Part shown: positions 26,983-36,604 of the stretch, piece by piece
Numbering within the stretch: position 1 is the stretch's first letter
Layout: each line of letters starts with the position of its first letter
Source of the DNA: Salidesulfovibrio onnuriiensis
Lineage (GTDB): Bacteria; Desulfobacterota; Desulfovibrionia; Desulfovibrionales; Desulfovibrionaceae
Direction: 5' to 3'
DNA length: 64,000 nt
Assembly (NCBI RefSeq): GCF_008001235.1
Contig: NZ_CP040751.1
Coordinates: 851,001-915,000, forward strand
Program-made: the position numbers and the translations under genes
Notes under the pieces: generated by a model
Seen by the model: only the letters and a program-made list of their open reading frames with translations
What the model was told of the DNA's origin: nothing
Databases searched by the model: none

Positions 26983-27113
26983 TTTTATTTTTTCAAGCTA
27001 AGAGACTGCTGTAAACTTATCTGATAAGAAAATATTTAGTCAATGGATTTTCTTTTCGGCTACTAATCGATGAATTGAGAATCTCCGTCGAAAGTATGTC
27101 CGGATATCAGGAA

Positions 27114-27142
27114 AGCCCGGTGCGTTTTGAACGCACCGGGCT
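27114..27142 (-). terminator. Orphan terminator-like hairpin
   Basis: AGCCCGGTGCGTT pairs perfectly with AACGCACCGGGCT (13 bp, 3-nt loop). On the minus strand it is followed by TTTCC. No minus-strand gene lies upstream of it within this gap. Confidence 0.55.
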
Positions 27143-27206
27143 GTGGTGCCCCGGGATATTTGCGGTGAGGGTGACGGTTGATGAGGCTCCTACGGAGGAG
27201 AGCTGT

Positions 27207-27237
27207 CCCGGGGTGCCTGGAGCATACCCCGGGTTTT
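27207..27237 (+). terminator. Terminator-like hairpin on the plus strand
   Basis: CCCGGGGT pairs with ACCCCGGG around an 11-nt loop and is followed by TTTT. There is no coding gene before it on this strand. Confidence 0.5.
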
Positions 27238-27292
27238 GAGGCCTGGATAAGAATACCCGAACAAAGGGCGGTAAAAGGATGAAATTACCCTG

Positions 27293-27348
27293 TTGACAGG
27301 GGTGAAGCTGTTTACGGTTTTTCACAATTTTTTAAATTGACAGGGGTG
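27293..27348 (+). repeat. Direct repeat TTGACAGGGGTG upstream of macA-like gene
   Basis: Two identical 12-bp copies at 27293-27304 and 27337-27348 (44 bp apart, about four helical turns). The second contains the inverted repeat GACA-gggg-TGTC. TTGACA also resembles a -35 element. They are likely regulatory sites for the exporter operon; the TetR protein encoded at its end is a candidate binder. Confidence 0.5.
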
Positions 27349-27405
27349 TCTATTTAACAAGTGTGCTTCATGCTGGCTTTCACTTCAGGGAAAAAGGAAA
27401 GCCAT

Positions 27406-28608
27406 ATGAAAAAGAATACACAGGATTCCCGGGTAATGCGGGAGATACTCAAGGCGCCGCGGTCCGGGTGGGCAAAGCCATGGAAACTGGCGCTGGTCCT
27501 CGGATGCCTCGCGGTTGTCCTGGCGTGCGTCGCCGCCTGGGGATTGTGGCCGGAGGATGAATATTCCTATGTCACGGTAAGGCCGCATCACGCTCCATTG
27601 GTGGTCACGGTTCGGGCCTCCGGGACCCTGGAGCCCATGAACACCGTGAAGGTGGGGGCGGAGCTTTCCGGGACCATCCGCACCGTGCACAAGGATTTCA
27701 ACGATACCGTGCGCAAGGGCGAGGTGCTGGCCCGGTTCGACGTCACCGAGCTTCAGGCCCAGTCGGACCGGCTGGAGGCGCAGCTGGCCATGGCCGTCGC
27801 CAACGAGCGGAGCGGGACCGTGCAGCTCACGGAAGACCGCCGGGAGTATGCCCGAAAAAAGAAGCTGCGCAGCCGGGGCGTGGTTTCCCAGAAGGACCTG
27901 GATCTTGCCCTGTATGCGCTTCAACGCTCCGAGGCCGCCTGTTCCAGCCGAAAGTCCGAAGTGCAGGCCGCCCGGGCCGAACTGCGCGAGTTGCAGCACA
28001 AGCTGGCCAAGGCCGACATCGTTTCCCCCGTCGACGGGCTGGTGCTGGAGCGGAAGGTCGAGGCCGGTCAGGCCGTGGCCTCCGGGTTCCAGACCCCGGA
28101 GTTGTTCATCCTGGTCAGCGACCTGTCCTCCATGAAACTGCTGCTGAATATCGACGAGGCCGACACCGGTCCGCTGCGGGTGGGGCAGGCCGCATCCTTT
28201 CGCGTGGACGCGTATCCCCACGCCCTGTTTCCCGCCACCCTGACCAAGCTGCGGTACGCGCCCGAGCGTGACGGCGGAGTGGTGGTCTACAAGGCCGAGT
28301 TCGCGGTGGACAATGCCTCGCTGCGGTTGCGCCCCGGCATGACCGCAACCGCCGACATCACGGTGGCCGAGGTGGAGCGGGCATTGGTGGTTCCCAATGC
28401 GACCCTGCGGTTTAGGCCGCCAGAAGTCCCTTCTGCCCCGGGGCAGGACCGTTCCAAGGTGGACGGCAAGTCCCTGTGGGTCCAAAACGGCGAGTCCATT
28501 GCCGAAGTCCAGGTCCGGACAGGCAAGACCGACGGCCGGTTTACGGAGATACTGGACGGAGTGGGGCCGGAGTCCGAGGTGGTTGTCAGCGCGAGGCGGG
28601 TGGAATGA
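27406..28608 (+). CDS. MacA-like periplasmic adaptor of ABC exporter
   Basis: A 400-residue membrane-fusion protein. It has an N-terminal membrane anchor (about residues 27-50), lipoyl-like half-domains around a helical hairpin (about 65-215), a beta-barrel and a membrane-proximal domain. The characteristic G-x-L-E-P-x-N-x-V-x-V-G-x-E-x-S-G motif lies at about 67-90. It links a MacB-type ABC pump to an outer-membrane channel. The ATG at 27406 follows AAAGGAAAG. The stop overlaps the ATPase start (ATGA), so the genes are translationally coupled. No TolC gene is adjacent. Confidence 0.92.
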   Translation: MKKNTQDSRVMREILKAPRSGWAKPWKLALVLGCLAVVLACVAAWGLWPEDEYSYVTVRPHHAPLVVTVRASGTLEPMNTVKVGAELSGTIRTVHKDFNDTVRKGEVLARFDVTELQAQSDRLEAQLAMAVANERSGTVQLTEDRREYARKKKLRSRGVVSQKDLDLALYALQRSEAACSSRKSEVQAARAELRELQHKLAKADIVSPVDGLVLERKVEAGQAVASGFQTPELFILVSDLSSMKLLLNIDEADTGPLRVGQAASFRVDAYPHALFPATLTKLRYAPERDGGVVVYKAEFAVDNASLRLRPGMTATADITVAEVERALVVPNATLRFRPPEVPSAPGQDRSKVDGKSLWVQNGESIAEVQVRTGKTDGRFTEILDGVGPESEVVVSARRVE

Positions 28609-29306
28609 TGGAACCGCTCATCTCGCTGAAGGGCGTCGGCCGGGTCTATGGTGCGGGTGAGAATTCCGTGCATGCCCTGCGGGATCTGGACCTCGATATC
28701 GCCGAGGGAGAGTTTCTGGCGATCATGGGAACCAGCGGATCCGGCAAGTCCACCACCATGAATATCCTGGGCTGCCTGGACTCCCCCACCTCGGGGAGCT
28801 ACCGTTTTTCCGGCGTGGAGGTCACCGGCCTGGACCGGGCGCGCAAGGCCAGGCTGCGGCAGCATTGGCTCGGTTTCGTCTTTCAGGGCTTCAACCTGCT
28901 GGGGCGCACTTCGGCCGTTGAAAACGTGGAGCTGCCCCTGGTCTATCGCCGCATCGGCCGCAGGGAGCGGCGCGAACGCGCTGTCGAGGCCCTGCGCATG
29001 GTGGGGCTTGAAGGCCGCGAAGCGCATACCCCGGCCGAGCTTTCGGGCGGCCAGATGCAGCGGGTGGCCATTGCCCGCGCCCTGGTTTCCGAGCCGCTCC
29101 TGTTGCTGGCGGACGAACCCACCGGCAACCTCGACTCGGCCATGAGCAAGGAGATCATGCAGCTGCTTGTCCGGCTCAACCGCGAGCGGGGGATTACCGT
29201 GGTCATGGTCACCCATGAGCCGGATATGGCGGAGTACGCCTCGCGTACCGTGACCTTTTGCGATGGGGTTCTGGTGTCCGACTCGGCCCAGGGAGGGATG
29301 TCCTGA
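28605..29306 (+). CDS. MacB-type ABC exporter ATPase subunit
   Basis: A 233-residue ABC ATPase of the LolD/MacB class: Walker A G-T-S-G-S-G-K-S-T near residue 43, Q-loop F-Q-G-F-N-L-L, signature L-S-G-G-Q-M-Q-R, Walker B L-L-L-A-D-E-P-T and the H-loop in V-T-H-E. In MacB the ATPase is fused to the permease; here it is a separate chain, as in many Gram-positive and delta-proteobacterial systems. ATG at 28605 overlaps the preceding stop by 4 bp, and its own stop shares one base with the permease ATG. Confidence 0.94.
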   Translation: MMEPLISLKGVGRVYGAGENSVHALRDLDLDIAEGEFLAIMGTSGSGKSTTMNILGCLDSPTSGSYRFSGVEVTGLDRARKARLRQHWLGFVFQGFNLLGRTSAVENVELPLVYRRIGRRERRERAVEALRMVGLEGREAHTPAELSGGQMQRVAIARALVSEPLLLLADEPTGNLDSAMSKEIMQLLVRLNRERGITVVMVTHEPDMAEYASRTVTFCDGVLVSDSAQGGMS

Positions 29307-30517
29307 TGTTTACGCAGGCCGTTCTCCTGGCCTTGTCCGAAATCCGGCGCAATTGGCTGCGTTCGCTGCTCACGGTTTTGGGCATCGTCATCGGCGTGGC
29401 TTCCGTGGTCGCCATGGTCACCCTGGGGCAGGGGGCCACCAAGCGGATCACCTCCGAGATCAGCGAGCTGGGCGGCAACATGCTTTTTGTCTATCCCGAG
29501 GCGGAAAGTGGCGGCGGGTTCTGGTCCAGCTCCATGGGGGCCCCGTTCAAGATGCGGGACGTGGAGGCGATTTTCGATGAAATTTCCGGTGTCCGCCATG
29601 TCTCCCCGGTGTCCGCCTTCACGGATGTCGCGGTGAACGGCAACCGGAGCTGGAGCACGGAAATCACCGGGGCCGCCAACGGATACTTCTTCATCCGCAA
29701 CTTCCGGCTCGGGGATGGGCGTCTTTTTTCCGCCACCGAGGAACGCGCGGGCCAGCCTGTGGTCGTCATCGGCGACAAGGTGCGCGAAAAGCTTTTCCCT
29801 GATGCGGATCCGGTGGGAGGCTCGGTCCGGCTGGGCGATTTTTCCTATACGGTCATCGGCGTGCTGCAGGCCAAGGGCAAGGACATGCTCGGCCAGGATC
29901 AGGACAACGTGATGGTCATGCCCATGAAGGCGTTGCAGCGCAGGGTCACCGGAAACCGGAACGTGGATTTCATTCTGGTTTCCATGCATAATCCGGAGGA
30001 GAGTTCCCGGGTCAAGGACGACATCACCAAGCTGCTGCGCGAGCGGCGGCGCATTCCCGGGGGAAAGAAAAACGACTTCACCGTGGAGGACATGGAAGAG
30101 CTTATCCGCACCGTGGGCCGGACCGCCGCGGTGCTGACCGCCTTCCTCGGAGCCATTGCAGCGGTCAGCCTGCTGGTGGGCGGTATCGGGATCATGAACA
30201 TCATGCTCGTTTCCGTCACCGAACGGACCCGCGAGATCGGCATCCGCATGGCCGTGGGAGCCCAGGAGCGGGATATCCTGTTGCAGTTCCTGGTGGAGGC
30301 GGCCACGGTGTCCGTGTTCGGCGGTCTCATCGGCATCCTTCTGGGGCTGGGCGTGCCCCTTGCCCTTTGCCCCCTGCTGAAGGTTCCGTTTGTTTTCGAC
30401 TGGCGCGCCGTGGTCGGCAGTGTGCTGTTTTCCGGCTTCATAGGCATCTGCTTCGGATTTTTCCCGGCCCGCCGCGCTGCGGCCCTGGACCCCATCGAAG
30501 CCCTCAGACACGAATAA
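29306..30517 (+). CDS. MacB-type ABC exporter permease (FtsX-like)
   Basis: A 403-residue permease with the MacB architecture: membrane helix 1 (about 20-45), a large periplasmic MacB-PCD domain (about 50-260), then three helices of the FtsX domain with the coupling segment E-R-T-R-E-I-G-I-R-M-A-V-G-A near 320 and the family ending P-A-R-R-A-A-x-L-D-P-I-E-A-L-R. It uses mechanotransmission to push periplasmic substrates into an outer-membrane channel. It is the third gene of a four-gene operon ending with a TetR regulator. The substrate may be a macrolide, peptide or lipoprotein; unknown. Confidence 0.94.
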   Translation: MFTQAVLLALSEIRRNWLRSLLTVLGIVIGVASVVAMVTLGQGATKRITSEISELGGNMLFVYPEAESGGGFWSSSMGAPFKMRDVEAIFDEISGVRHVSPVSAFTDVAVNGNRSWSTEITGAANGYFFIRNFRLGDGRLFSATEERAGQPVVVIGDKVREKLFPDADPVGGSVRLGDFSYTVIGVLQAKGKDMLGQDQDNVMVMPMKALQRRVTGNRNVDFILVSMHNPEESSRVKDDITKLLRERRRIPGGKKNDFTVEDMEELIRTVGRTAAVLTAFLGAIAAVSLLVGGIGIMNIMLVSVTERTREIGIRMAVGAQERDILLQFLVEAATVSVFGGLIGILLGLGVPLALCPLLKVPFVFDWRAVVGSVLFSGFIGICFGFFPARRAAALDPIEALRHE

Positions 30518-30523
30518 GGTATC

Positions 30524-31111
30524 ATGGGACGCAAGAAACTCGATCAGCAAAGAAAGGCGCAGATTCTCGAAGCATTCGGGGCCTGCGTGCTCAAGTTCGG
30601 CCTGGACGGCAGCGGCATCAGCGCGGTGGCGCGCGAAGCGGGCCTTTCCCGCACCCTCGTGCACCATTTCGTGGGCACCCGCGACGAGCTTGTCTCTCTC
30701 CTGGCCGAGCATGTGCTGCACAGGCATCGTTCCGAGGTGGACGAGTTCCTGACCTGGGCCCGCAAGGGCGTTCCGCTGGTGGATCTGCTGGCCGAGGATT
30801 TCGATTTTCCGCAGCAAGAAGGGGTTTCGGAACGGGCCCTGTACGCCATCATGAACACGGCCCGCAGCCAGTACCCGGACATAGACAACGCCTACCGGAC
30901 CATTCTCGACGACTGGGCGGAAGCCGTCGGTCGGGTCCTGTTCGAGTCCGGACGCGGGCGGGACGAAACCGAATGCCGCTCGACGGCCGTGGTTTTGCTG
31001 GCCATCCTGGCGGGATGCGACATGATCCGGGCCCTTCCCGATTTTGAGCTGCATAAAAAAGCATTGAAAAATCAGCTCAAACATGTTGTGGAGTCAGTGC
31101 CGGAGCGGTAA
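30524..31111 (+). CDS. TetR family regulator
   Basis: A 195-residue TetR/AcrR-type repressor with an N-terminal helix-turn-helix (I-S-A-V-A-R-E-A-G-L-S then H-H-F-V-G-T-R-D-E-L, residues about 30-58) and a helical ligand-binding half. It starts 6 bp after the exporter permease, so it is probably co-transcribed and autoregulates the macA-like operon. The inducer is unknown. Confidence 0.88.
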   Translation: MGRKKLDQQRKAQILEAFGACVLKFGLDGSGISAVAREAGLSRTLVHHFVGTRDELVSLLAEHVLHRHRSEVDEFLTWARKGVPLVDLLAEDFDFPQQEGVSERALYAIMNTARSQYPDIDNAYRTILDDWAEAVGRVLFESGRGRDETECRSTAVVLLAILAGCDMIRALPDFELHKKALKNQLKHVVESVPER

Positions 31112-31142
31112 TTCGGCCATCACACCCATGCAAGGAGATGAA

Positions 31143-31427
31143 ATGAAGAAATATTGCATTGCCGTCTGCATCTGTCTGCTGCTTCTGTCTTCCTTTGGCT
31201 GCGCCGAGGAGGAAGGGCCCGCTGAAAAGCTCGGCAAGAAGATCGATACCACGGTCAAGACGACGAAGACCAAGACCCAGAGCGCCCTGGACAAGTTCAA
31301 CGAGGACGCCAACAATGCCTTCAAGGACGTCAAGAAGAAGGTCAACGAAACCGCCTCGAACATCGGCGACGGCATCAAGGAAGCCGCCGACACGGTTGCC
31401 GACAAGGTCGCGGACATCACCGAATAG
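31143..31427 (+). CDS. Small lipoprotein with amphipathic helical repeats
   Basis: A 94-residue protein with a lipoprotein signal (L-S-S-F-G-C, Cys20) and a mature region rich in Lys, Asp, Thr and Ala in 11-residue-like repeats (apolipoprotein/LEA-like pattern, e.g. V-K-K-K-V-N-E-T-A). AAGGAG precedes the ATG at 31143. Such entericidin- or YtxH-like proteins are often stress-related; no function is claimed. It may be read through from the exporter operon 31 bp upstream. Confidence 0.75.
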   Translation: MKKYCIAVCICLLLLSSFGCAEEEGPAEKLGKKIDTTVKTTKTKTQSALDKFNEDANNAFKDVKKKVNETASNIGDGIKEAADTVADKVADITE

Positions 31428-31578
31428 CCTGTCTGTTGCCGGAACTCATAAATGCGTTGATATTCCGGTGAAAATGCGCAAAATCTAGCCGCAGGAGTGC
31501 ACCAGTTCCGGGTCGTTTCGACTCGCGTTCGTGCTGTCGCGCCACCACGCCATTCATACCGCCCAAGGGAGGCACTTC

Positions 31579-32490
31579 GTGAACGTCCGCACCCTGCGAG
31601 CCGATATCCTGCTGTTTGTGACCGCCGCCATCTGGGGCTTCGCCTTCGTGGCCCAGCGGGTGGGCATGGACCATGTGGGCCCTCTGACCTTCAACGGCAT
31701 CCGTTTCGCCTTGGGGGCGGCGGCCCTGGTGCCGCTGATCCTGCGCATGGAAAAGTCCAGGGGCGTGACCGGTTCCCCCGCGCCCGGATCCAGGCTGCTT
31801 TGGGGCGGGCTCCTGTTGGGGGTGGCTCTGTTCGCTGGCGCCAGCCTGCAGCAGATGGGCCTGGCCGGCCCCATGCTCGAAGCCTGGGGAACCGAGCCGT
31901 CCACCGCGGGCAAGGCCGGGTTCATCACCGGCCTCTACGTGGTCTTCGTGCCCATGCTGGGCCTGCTGTTTCGTCAGAAAACCGGCCTCGGCACCTGGAT
32001 CGGCGTTTCCCTGGCCGTGGCGGGCATGTACCTGCTTTCGGTCTCGGGCGACCTGACAATAGCCTTCGGCGACCTGCTGGTGCTCGCGAGCGCCTTTTTC
32101 TGGGCCGGGCATGTGCTCATCATCGGCTGGCTTTCGCCGGGCATGGATGCCGTGGACGCGGTCAAGCTTTCCTGCGTGCAGTTCGCGGCCTGCGCCGTGC
32201 TCAGCCTGGCGGGCGCGGCCATGACCGAGGAGGTCGTTCTGGCCAACGTGCTTTCCGCAGCGGTTCCGATCCTGTATGGTGGCATCATGTCCGTGGGCGT
32301 CGCCTACACCCTGCAGGTGGTGGCCCAGCGCAACGCCAACGCCGCCCATGCGGCCGTCATTCTCAGCCTGGAATCCGTGTTCGCCGCCGTGGGCGGCTGG
32401 CTGCTTCTGGATGAATTTCTCGGCCTGCGCGCCCTGATCGGCTGCGCCCTCATGCTGGTGGGCATGCTTATTTCCCAGCTGCGTCCCTGA
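31579..32490 (+). CDS. EamA/DMT family transporter
   Basis: A 303-residue inner-membrane protein with ten predicted helices formed by two EamA repeats (about 5-140 and 155-300), typical of drug/metabolite or amino-acid exporters. The first repeat has A-A-I-W-G-F-A-F-V-A-Q-R, the second closes with L-E-S-V-F-A. The GTG at 31579 is chosen because AAGGGAGG stands just before it; an upstream ATG at 31531 has none. The substrate cannot be predicted. Confidence 0.88.
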   Translation: MNVRTLRADILLFVTAAIWGFAFVAQRVGMDHVGPLTFNGIRFALGAAALVPLILRMEKSRGVTGSPAPGSRLLWGGLLLGVALFAGASLQQMGLAGPMLEAWGTEPSTAGKAGFITGLYVVFVPMLGLLFRQKTGLGTWIGVSLAVAGMYLLSVSGDLTIAFGDLLVLASAFFWAGHVLIIGWLSPGMDAVDAVKLSCVQFAACAVLSLAGAAMTEEVVLANVLSAAVPILYGGIMSVGVAYTLQVVAQRNANAAHAAVILSLESVFAAVGGWLLLDEFLGLRALIGCALMLVGMLISQLRP

Positions 32491-32527
32491 ACCGTTTCCG
32501 GACCGGTCGCGGCTTTCACACTCTTTT

Positions 32528-32536
32528 GTATATAAT
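32528..32536 (+). promoter_or_regulatory. Candidate -10 element before the hybrid kinase gene
   Basis: TGTATATAAT ends with a perfect TATAAT at 32531-32536, about 70 bp before the start codon. There is no good -35, so it may be an extended -10 promoter or depend on an activator. A C-run/G-run hairpin follows before the start codon. Confidence 0.45.
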
Positions 32537-32605
32537 GGTCTTTTTCCCCCGGACCATGTATGAAGGGGGGGATTCTTAACGATTGTCATTCAGGGGCCTG
32601 ATTCG

Positions 32606-35600
32606 ATGAGACATGCCGTCGCCATACTCGTGTGCCTGGCCGTGTTCAGCACGGCTGCCTTTGCGGCGGTTCCCCGGGTGCTGTTCATCAGCTCCTACGG
32701 CCCCACCTTCCCCACCTATCTGGACCAGATCCAGGGAATCCGTTCGGTGCTCGATCCGGCCGGAGTCCTGCTCGATGTGGAATACATGGACAGCAAGCGC
32801 CTGTACGACACGCGGCATCTCAAGAATTTCAAGGAGATGCTGCGCTACAAGTTCTCCACGCTGCCCAAGCCCCAAGTGGTGATCACGGCCGACGACAACG
32901 CCCTGCGGTTCATCGGCGAGAACCGGCAGGAACTCCTGCCCAACGTCCCGCTGGTCTTTTGCGGGGTGAACAACGAGGCCCTGGCCGTGGAGAGCATGCA
33001 CTCCCAGGAGAACATCACCGGGGTTCTGGAGAGCATTTCCACACGGGCCACCATCAGCCTGGCCCGCGAGCTGTTTCCCACGGCCCGCACCGTGGCCCTT
33101 ATCTATGACGGCACCCCCAGCGGCAGGAGCGATTTCAAGCGCGTGCTGCCCATTACCCGGCTTTTCCCCTGGCTCAAGTTCGAGCGTTTCAATCTGGCCA
33201 GGATCACCTTTTCCGAGCTTGCGGCCGGTCTGCGGGCCATGCCCAGCGATTCCATCGTGCTGCTGCTTTCGGCCTACAGGGACCGGACAGGGCAGGCCAA
33301 GTCCTTTGAGGAGACCCTGCAGCTGATCCGCAAGGCCAGTTCCTGTCCCATCTTTCATCTGTGGCAGCACGGCATTGGGCAGGGGGTGCTGGGCGGGAAG
33401 GTGGTCAGCCATTTCAAGCAGGGGCAGTTGGCCGCGGAATCCGCTCTGGCCATCCTCAAGGGAACGCCCGCATCCGCCCTTCCCCTGATCCAGGGAGAGG
33501 ACGCCAACGCCTACATGTTCGACCAGAAGGAGTTGGACCGGTTCCAGATTCCGGCGGAGGTCCTGCCGGAGCATCGCGTGGTGGTCAATGCCGTTCCGCA
33601 AATGCCCGCTCCCGAGAATCAGGCCTACGAGTTCGGCGTCCTGGGGTTGCTGCTTGTCGTCAGCCTCGGGGGCTGCTCCATGTCTGGCGTTCGCGCCGGG
33701 ACATGTCGAAGCGCCTGGACAAGTGCGAATCGCGTTATCGCACCCAGGTGGATCTTTCGCCGGACGGCATGATCCTGTGCGACAATCATGGCCGGTTGCT
33801 GGAGGTGAACCGGGCCGTAACGGCAATGACCGGCTATGCCGAAGGGGAGCTGCTGGGGCTGCCCCTGGTGGATCTGCTGCCCCTGGAGGGGCGGGCGGAT
33901 TTCATGGCGGGGTTCGATCTTTTTCGCAAGCAGGGTTCCTATGGCGGCGGCATCGCCATCATGTGCAAGGACGGCGGGCTCATCTATGTCCATGTGGACG
34001 CCTTCAAACTGGAAGAGGGGCGTTTCATCGGTTTTCTCAAGGACATCACCTCCCGGCGCAACGACCAGATGGCGCTGCGGGAAAGCGAGGAGCGTTTCCG
34101 GGCGCTCATCGAGCAGGCCGAGGACGCCATGTTCGTGCACGACATGACCGGCCAGTACATCCTGGTCAACCGGAAGGCCTGCGAGGCCCTGGAATACGCC
34201 AGGGAGGAGCTCATGGACAAGACGGTCTGGGACGTGGACCCGTCCACGCCCATCGATGCGGTCAAGACCGTCTGGGCCTATGCCCCCCGCAAGATAGAGA
34301 CCGAGTACGTGCGTTCCTGCGGGACCATCCTGCCCGTGGAGGTGCAGCTTTCCCGGATCACCTTTGGCGGTCGCGAAGTGGTGCTTTGCCTGGCCCGCGA
34401 CATCACCGAGCGGCGCAAGGTGGAGCAAAGGCTGCTGCGGGAGTCCCGGGTCAACCTGGCCCAGGCCGAAATCGCCAAGGTGCTGACCTCTCCGGAGTCG
34501 AGCATCGAGAACATTGCCGAGGCCGTGCGGCAGCACGCCATGAACATCACCGGCAGCGAGCACGGCTATGTCTCTTCCATAGACCCGGCCAGCGGCGACA
34601 ACATCGTGCACTCCTTCACCGCCATGATGGACAAGGGCCAGTGCGACGTGCAGCGCAGCTCCTTCCGGTTCGCGGCACACGGCAGCGACTATGCCGCCCT
34701 GTGGGGATACGCCCTGAAGGAGCACAAGGGATTTTTCACCAACGATCCGCTCGGGCACGAGTCGTCCCACGGGTTGCCTGAAGGGCACGTGCCCATAGAG
34801 CAGTATCTTTCCGCGCCGGCCATGTACGAGGAACAGCTCATGGGCCAGATCGCCCTGGCCAATCCGGGGCGGGAATACACGGAGGAGGATCTGCGCGTGG
34901 TCATGGCTTTGGCCGACCTGTTCGCCATCGGCGTGCAGCGCCGCCAAGCCGAGGACGCCCTGGTGGCAGCCAAGGATGCGGCCGAGGCGGCCAGCAAGGC
35001 CAAGGGCGAATTCCTTGCCAATGTGAGCCATGAGATCCGCACCCCGCTCAACGGGATTTTCGGCATGCTGCAGCTCATGCAGGCCACCAGCCTGGATCAG
35101 GAGCAGGCCGACTATCTGACCACGGCCATGACCTCGGGGCAGAACCTGCTGCGGGTCATCAACGACGTGCTCGATTTCTCCAAGATCGAGGCCGGCAAGA
35201 TCGAGTTGCAGGAAGAGCGTTTCTCCCTGCGCAAGCTCGTGGCTTCGGTGCACGCCATCTTCAGCACCCAGGCGGCCGAAAAGGGCCTGAGCTTCACCTG
35301 GAACGTGGATTCCGACGCCGAGGACACGCTTGTAGGCGACGCGGGCCGGATCCGGCAGATCCTGTTCAACCTGGTGGGCAACGCCATCAAGTTCACCAAT
35401 GAAGGGGAAATCGTCATCGAGGCCGACACCCTGCCTGAGGTGGGGGGGCGCAACTACGCCAACCTGTTCTTTTCGGTGGCCGATACGGGCATCGGCATCC
35501 CCGAGGACAAGCTGGAGCTCATCTTCCGGGCCTTCGAGCAGGTGGACGGTTCCTATTCGCGCAAGTATCCGGGCACGGGCCTGGGACTGGGCATTGTCCG

Positions 35601-36147
35601 CCGGTTCGTGGAGCTCATGCACGGCCAGATCAAGGTCAAGAGCACCGAGGGCATGGGCAGCACATTCAGCTTCACCGTGAAGGTGGGGGTTGTGGACGAG
35701 CAGGACGGCGCGTCCTCAGCATCCCTGGAAGCGCAGCCCGACATGCCCCGGCTGCAGATACTGCTGGCCGAGGACGACCGGGTCAACCGGATCACGGCCC
35801 AGCGGCTGCTGGAGAAGCTCGGGCATTCCGTGGTTTGGGTCCAGAACGGCCGTGAGGCCCTGGCGCAAATGGAGAAGCAGGATTTCGACTGCGTGTTCAT
35901 GGATATTCAGATGCCGCAGATGGACGGTCTGGAGGCCGTTTCCATCATACGGGCCTCAAAGGACCCCGCAACCGCAAGGAAGCCGGTGATCGCCCTGACC
36001 GCTCACGCCATGAAGGGCGACAAGGAACAGTTTCTGGCCGCGGGCATGGACGATTACGTCTCCAAGCCCGTGAACAAGGACGACCTGGAGGCGGTCCTGC
36101 GGCGCGTGCTGCTCAAGGGCGGTTCGTTCCGGGGGCATGACAGGTAG
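32606..36147 (+). pseudogene. Hybrid sensor histidine kinase with ABC-type periplasmic sensor, frameshifted
   Basis: Two frames make one chain of about 1180 residues: signal peptide (1-21), periplasmic ABC substrate-binding-like sensor (about 22-340), membrane helix (about 345-362), two PAS domains, a GAF domain, HisKA with H809 in N-V-S-H-E-I-R-T-P, HATPase (N-box N-A-I-K-F-T, G1 D-T-G-I-G-I-P, G2 G-T-G-L-G-L) and a receiver with D1100 in F-M-D-I-Q-M-P. The break is inside the membrane helix, at a run of five G (33668-33672); a sixth G restores L-G-G-L-L-H-V-W-R. As read, sensor and kinase are separated. No cognate response regulator is adjacent. Confidence 0.88.
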
Positions 36148-36525
36148 CTATCTGCCGTTGACCCTCATCCTGCCCACTATCCGTTCGTAGTATTCGGAGT
36201 CCTCGTCGATGGACAGGGGGCGTCCCGCCTGTTCGGAAGCCACCTTGAGGCGGCGCATCTGGCGGTATTTGATCTGTTCGTCGGAAAGGTTCTCGAAGAG
36301 TTCGGGACCGGAAACATGCTCGCGGTTTTCGGCCTTTTCCTGTGCTTCGCCGGAAAGATAGCCCGCGTTCTTGAGGATGCGGTAGGCCATGCGCAACTCG
36401 GGCGGCATGTTGGCCGCCTCGTCGGCGGGCAGTGGCTTGCCCATGCCTTCGAGCCTGTCGAACTTGCCGTCCTTGATGGCGCGCTGGATGTGGTCTTCGG
36501 CCACTATCTGGGCAAAGTAGAGCAT
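36148..36525 (-). CDS. DUF1992 (DnaJ-homologue C28-type) protein
   Basis: A 125-residue protein of the DUF1992 family, recognised by A-E-D-H-I-Q-x-A-I-x-x-G-K-F-D-x-L-x-G-x-G-K-P-L near its N-terminus. Bacterial members have no J domain and unknown function. The start at 36525 is preceded by GAGGAACAGGAA and gives the family's usual length; an upstream extension is not conserved. Its stop directly abuts the stop of the hybrid kinase gene. Confidence 0.85.
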   Translation of the reverse strand: MLYFAQIVAEDHIQRAIKDGKFDRLEGMGKPLPADEAANMPPELRMAYRILKNAGYLSGEAQEKAENREHVSGPELFENLSDEQIKYRQMRRLKVASEQAGRPLSIDEDSEYYERIVGRMRVNGR

Positions 36526-36604
36526 GTATTCCTGTTCCTCCAATCCGTGTCCGTTGTCAACTCGCCGCCGGTGCAGTATCGTGCACACGCAGAGGGAGGA
36601 AATC

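Larger units (their letters stand above)
26983..27405. other. Structured intergenic region between lrp and macA-like gene
   Basis: About 420 bp with no believable gene, although a 72-codon open frame exists on the minus strand. It holds a 13-bp perfect hairpin (27114-27142), a terminator-like hairpin with a U-run on the plus strand (27207-27237), a small CTCC-TAC-GGAG hairpin between them, and two copies of TTGACAGGGGTG (27293, 27337). A small RNA or the remains of a deleted gene could explain this. Confidence 0.5.

Noticed and set aside
27107-27325. 72-codon minus-strand open frame in the lrp-macA gap
   Set aside because: Unconvincing composition, no ribosome site, and overlaps stable hairpins; better viewed as non-coding.
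28943-31084. 713-codon minus-strand open frame opposite the exporter operon
   Set aside because: Antisense shadow; the plus-strand genes have complete ATPase and permease motifs and overlapping start/stop codons.
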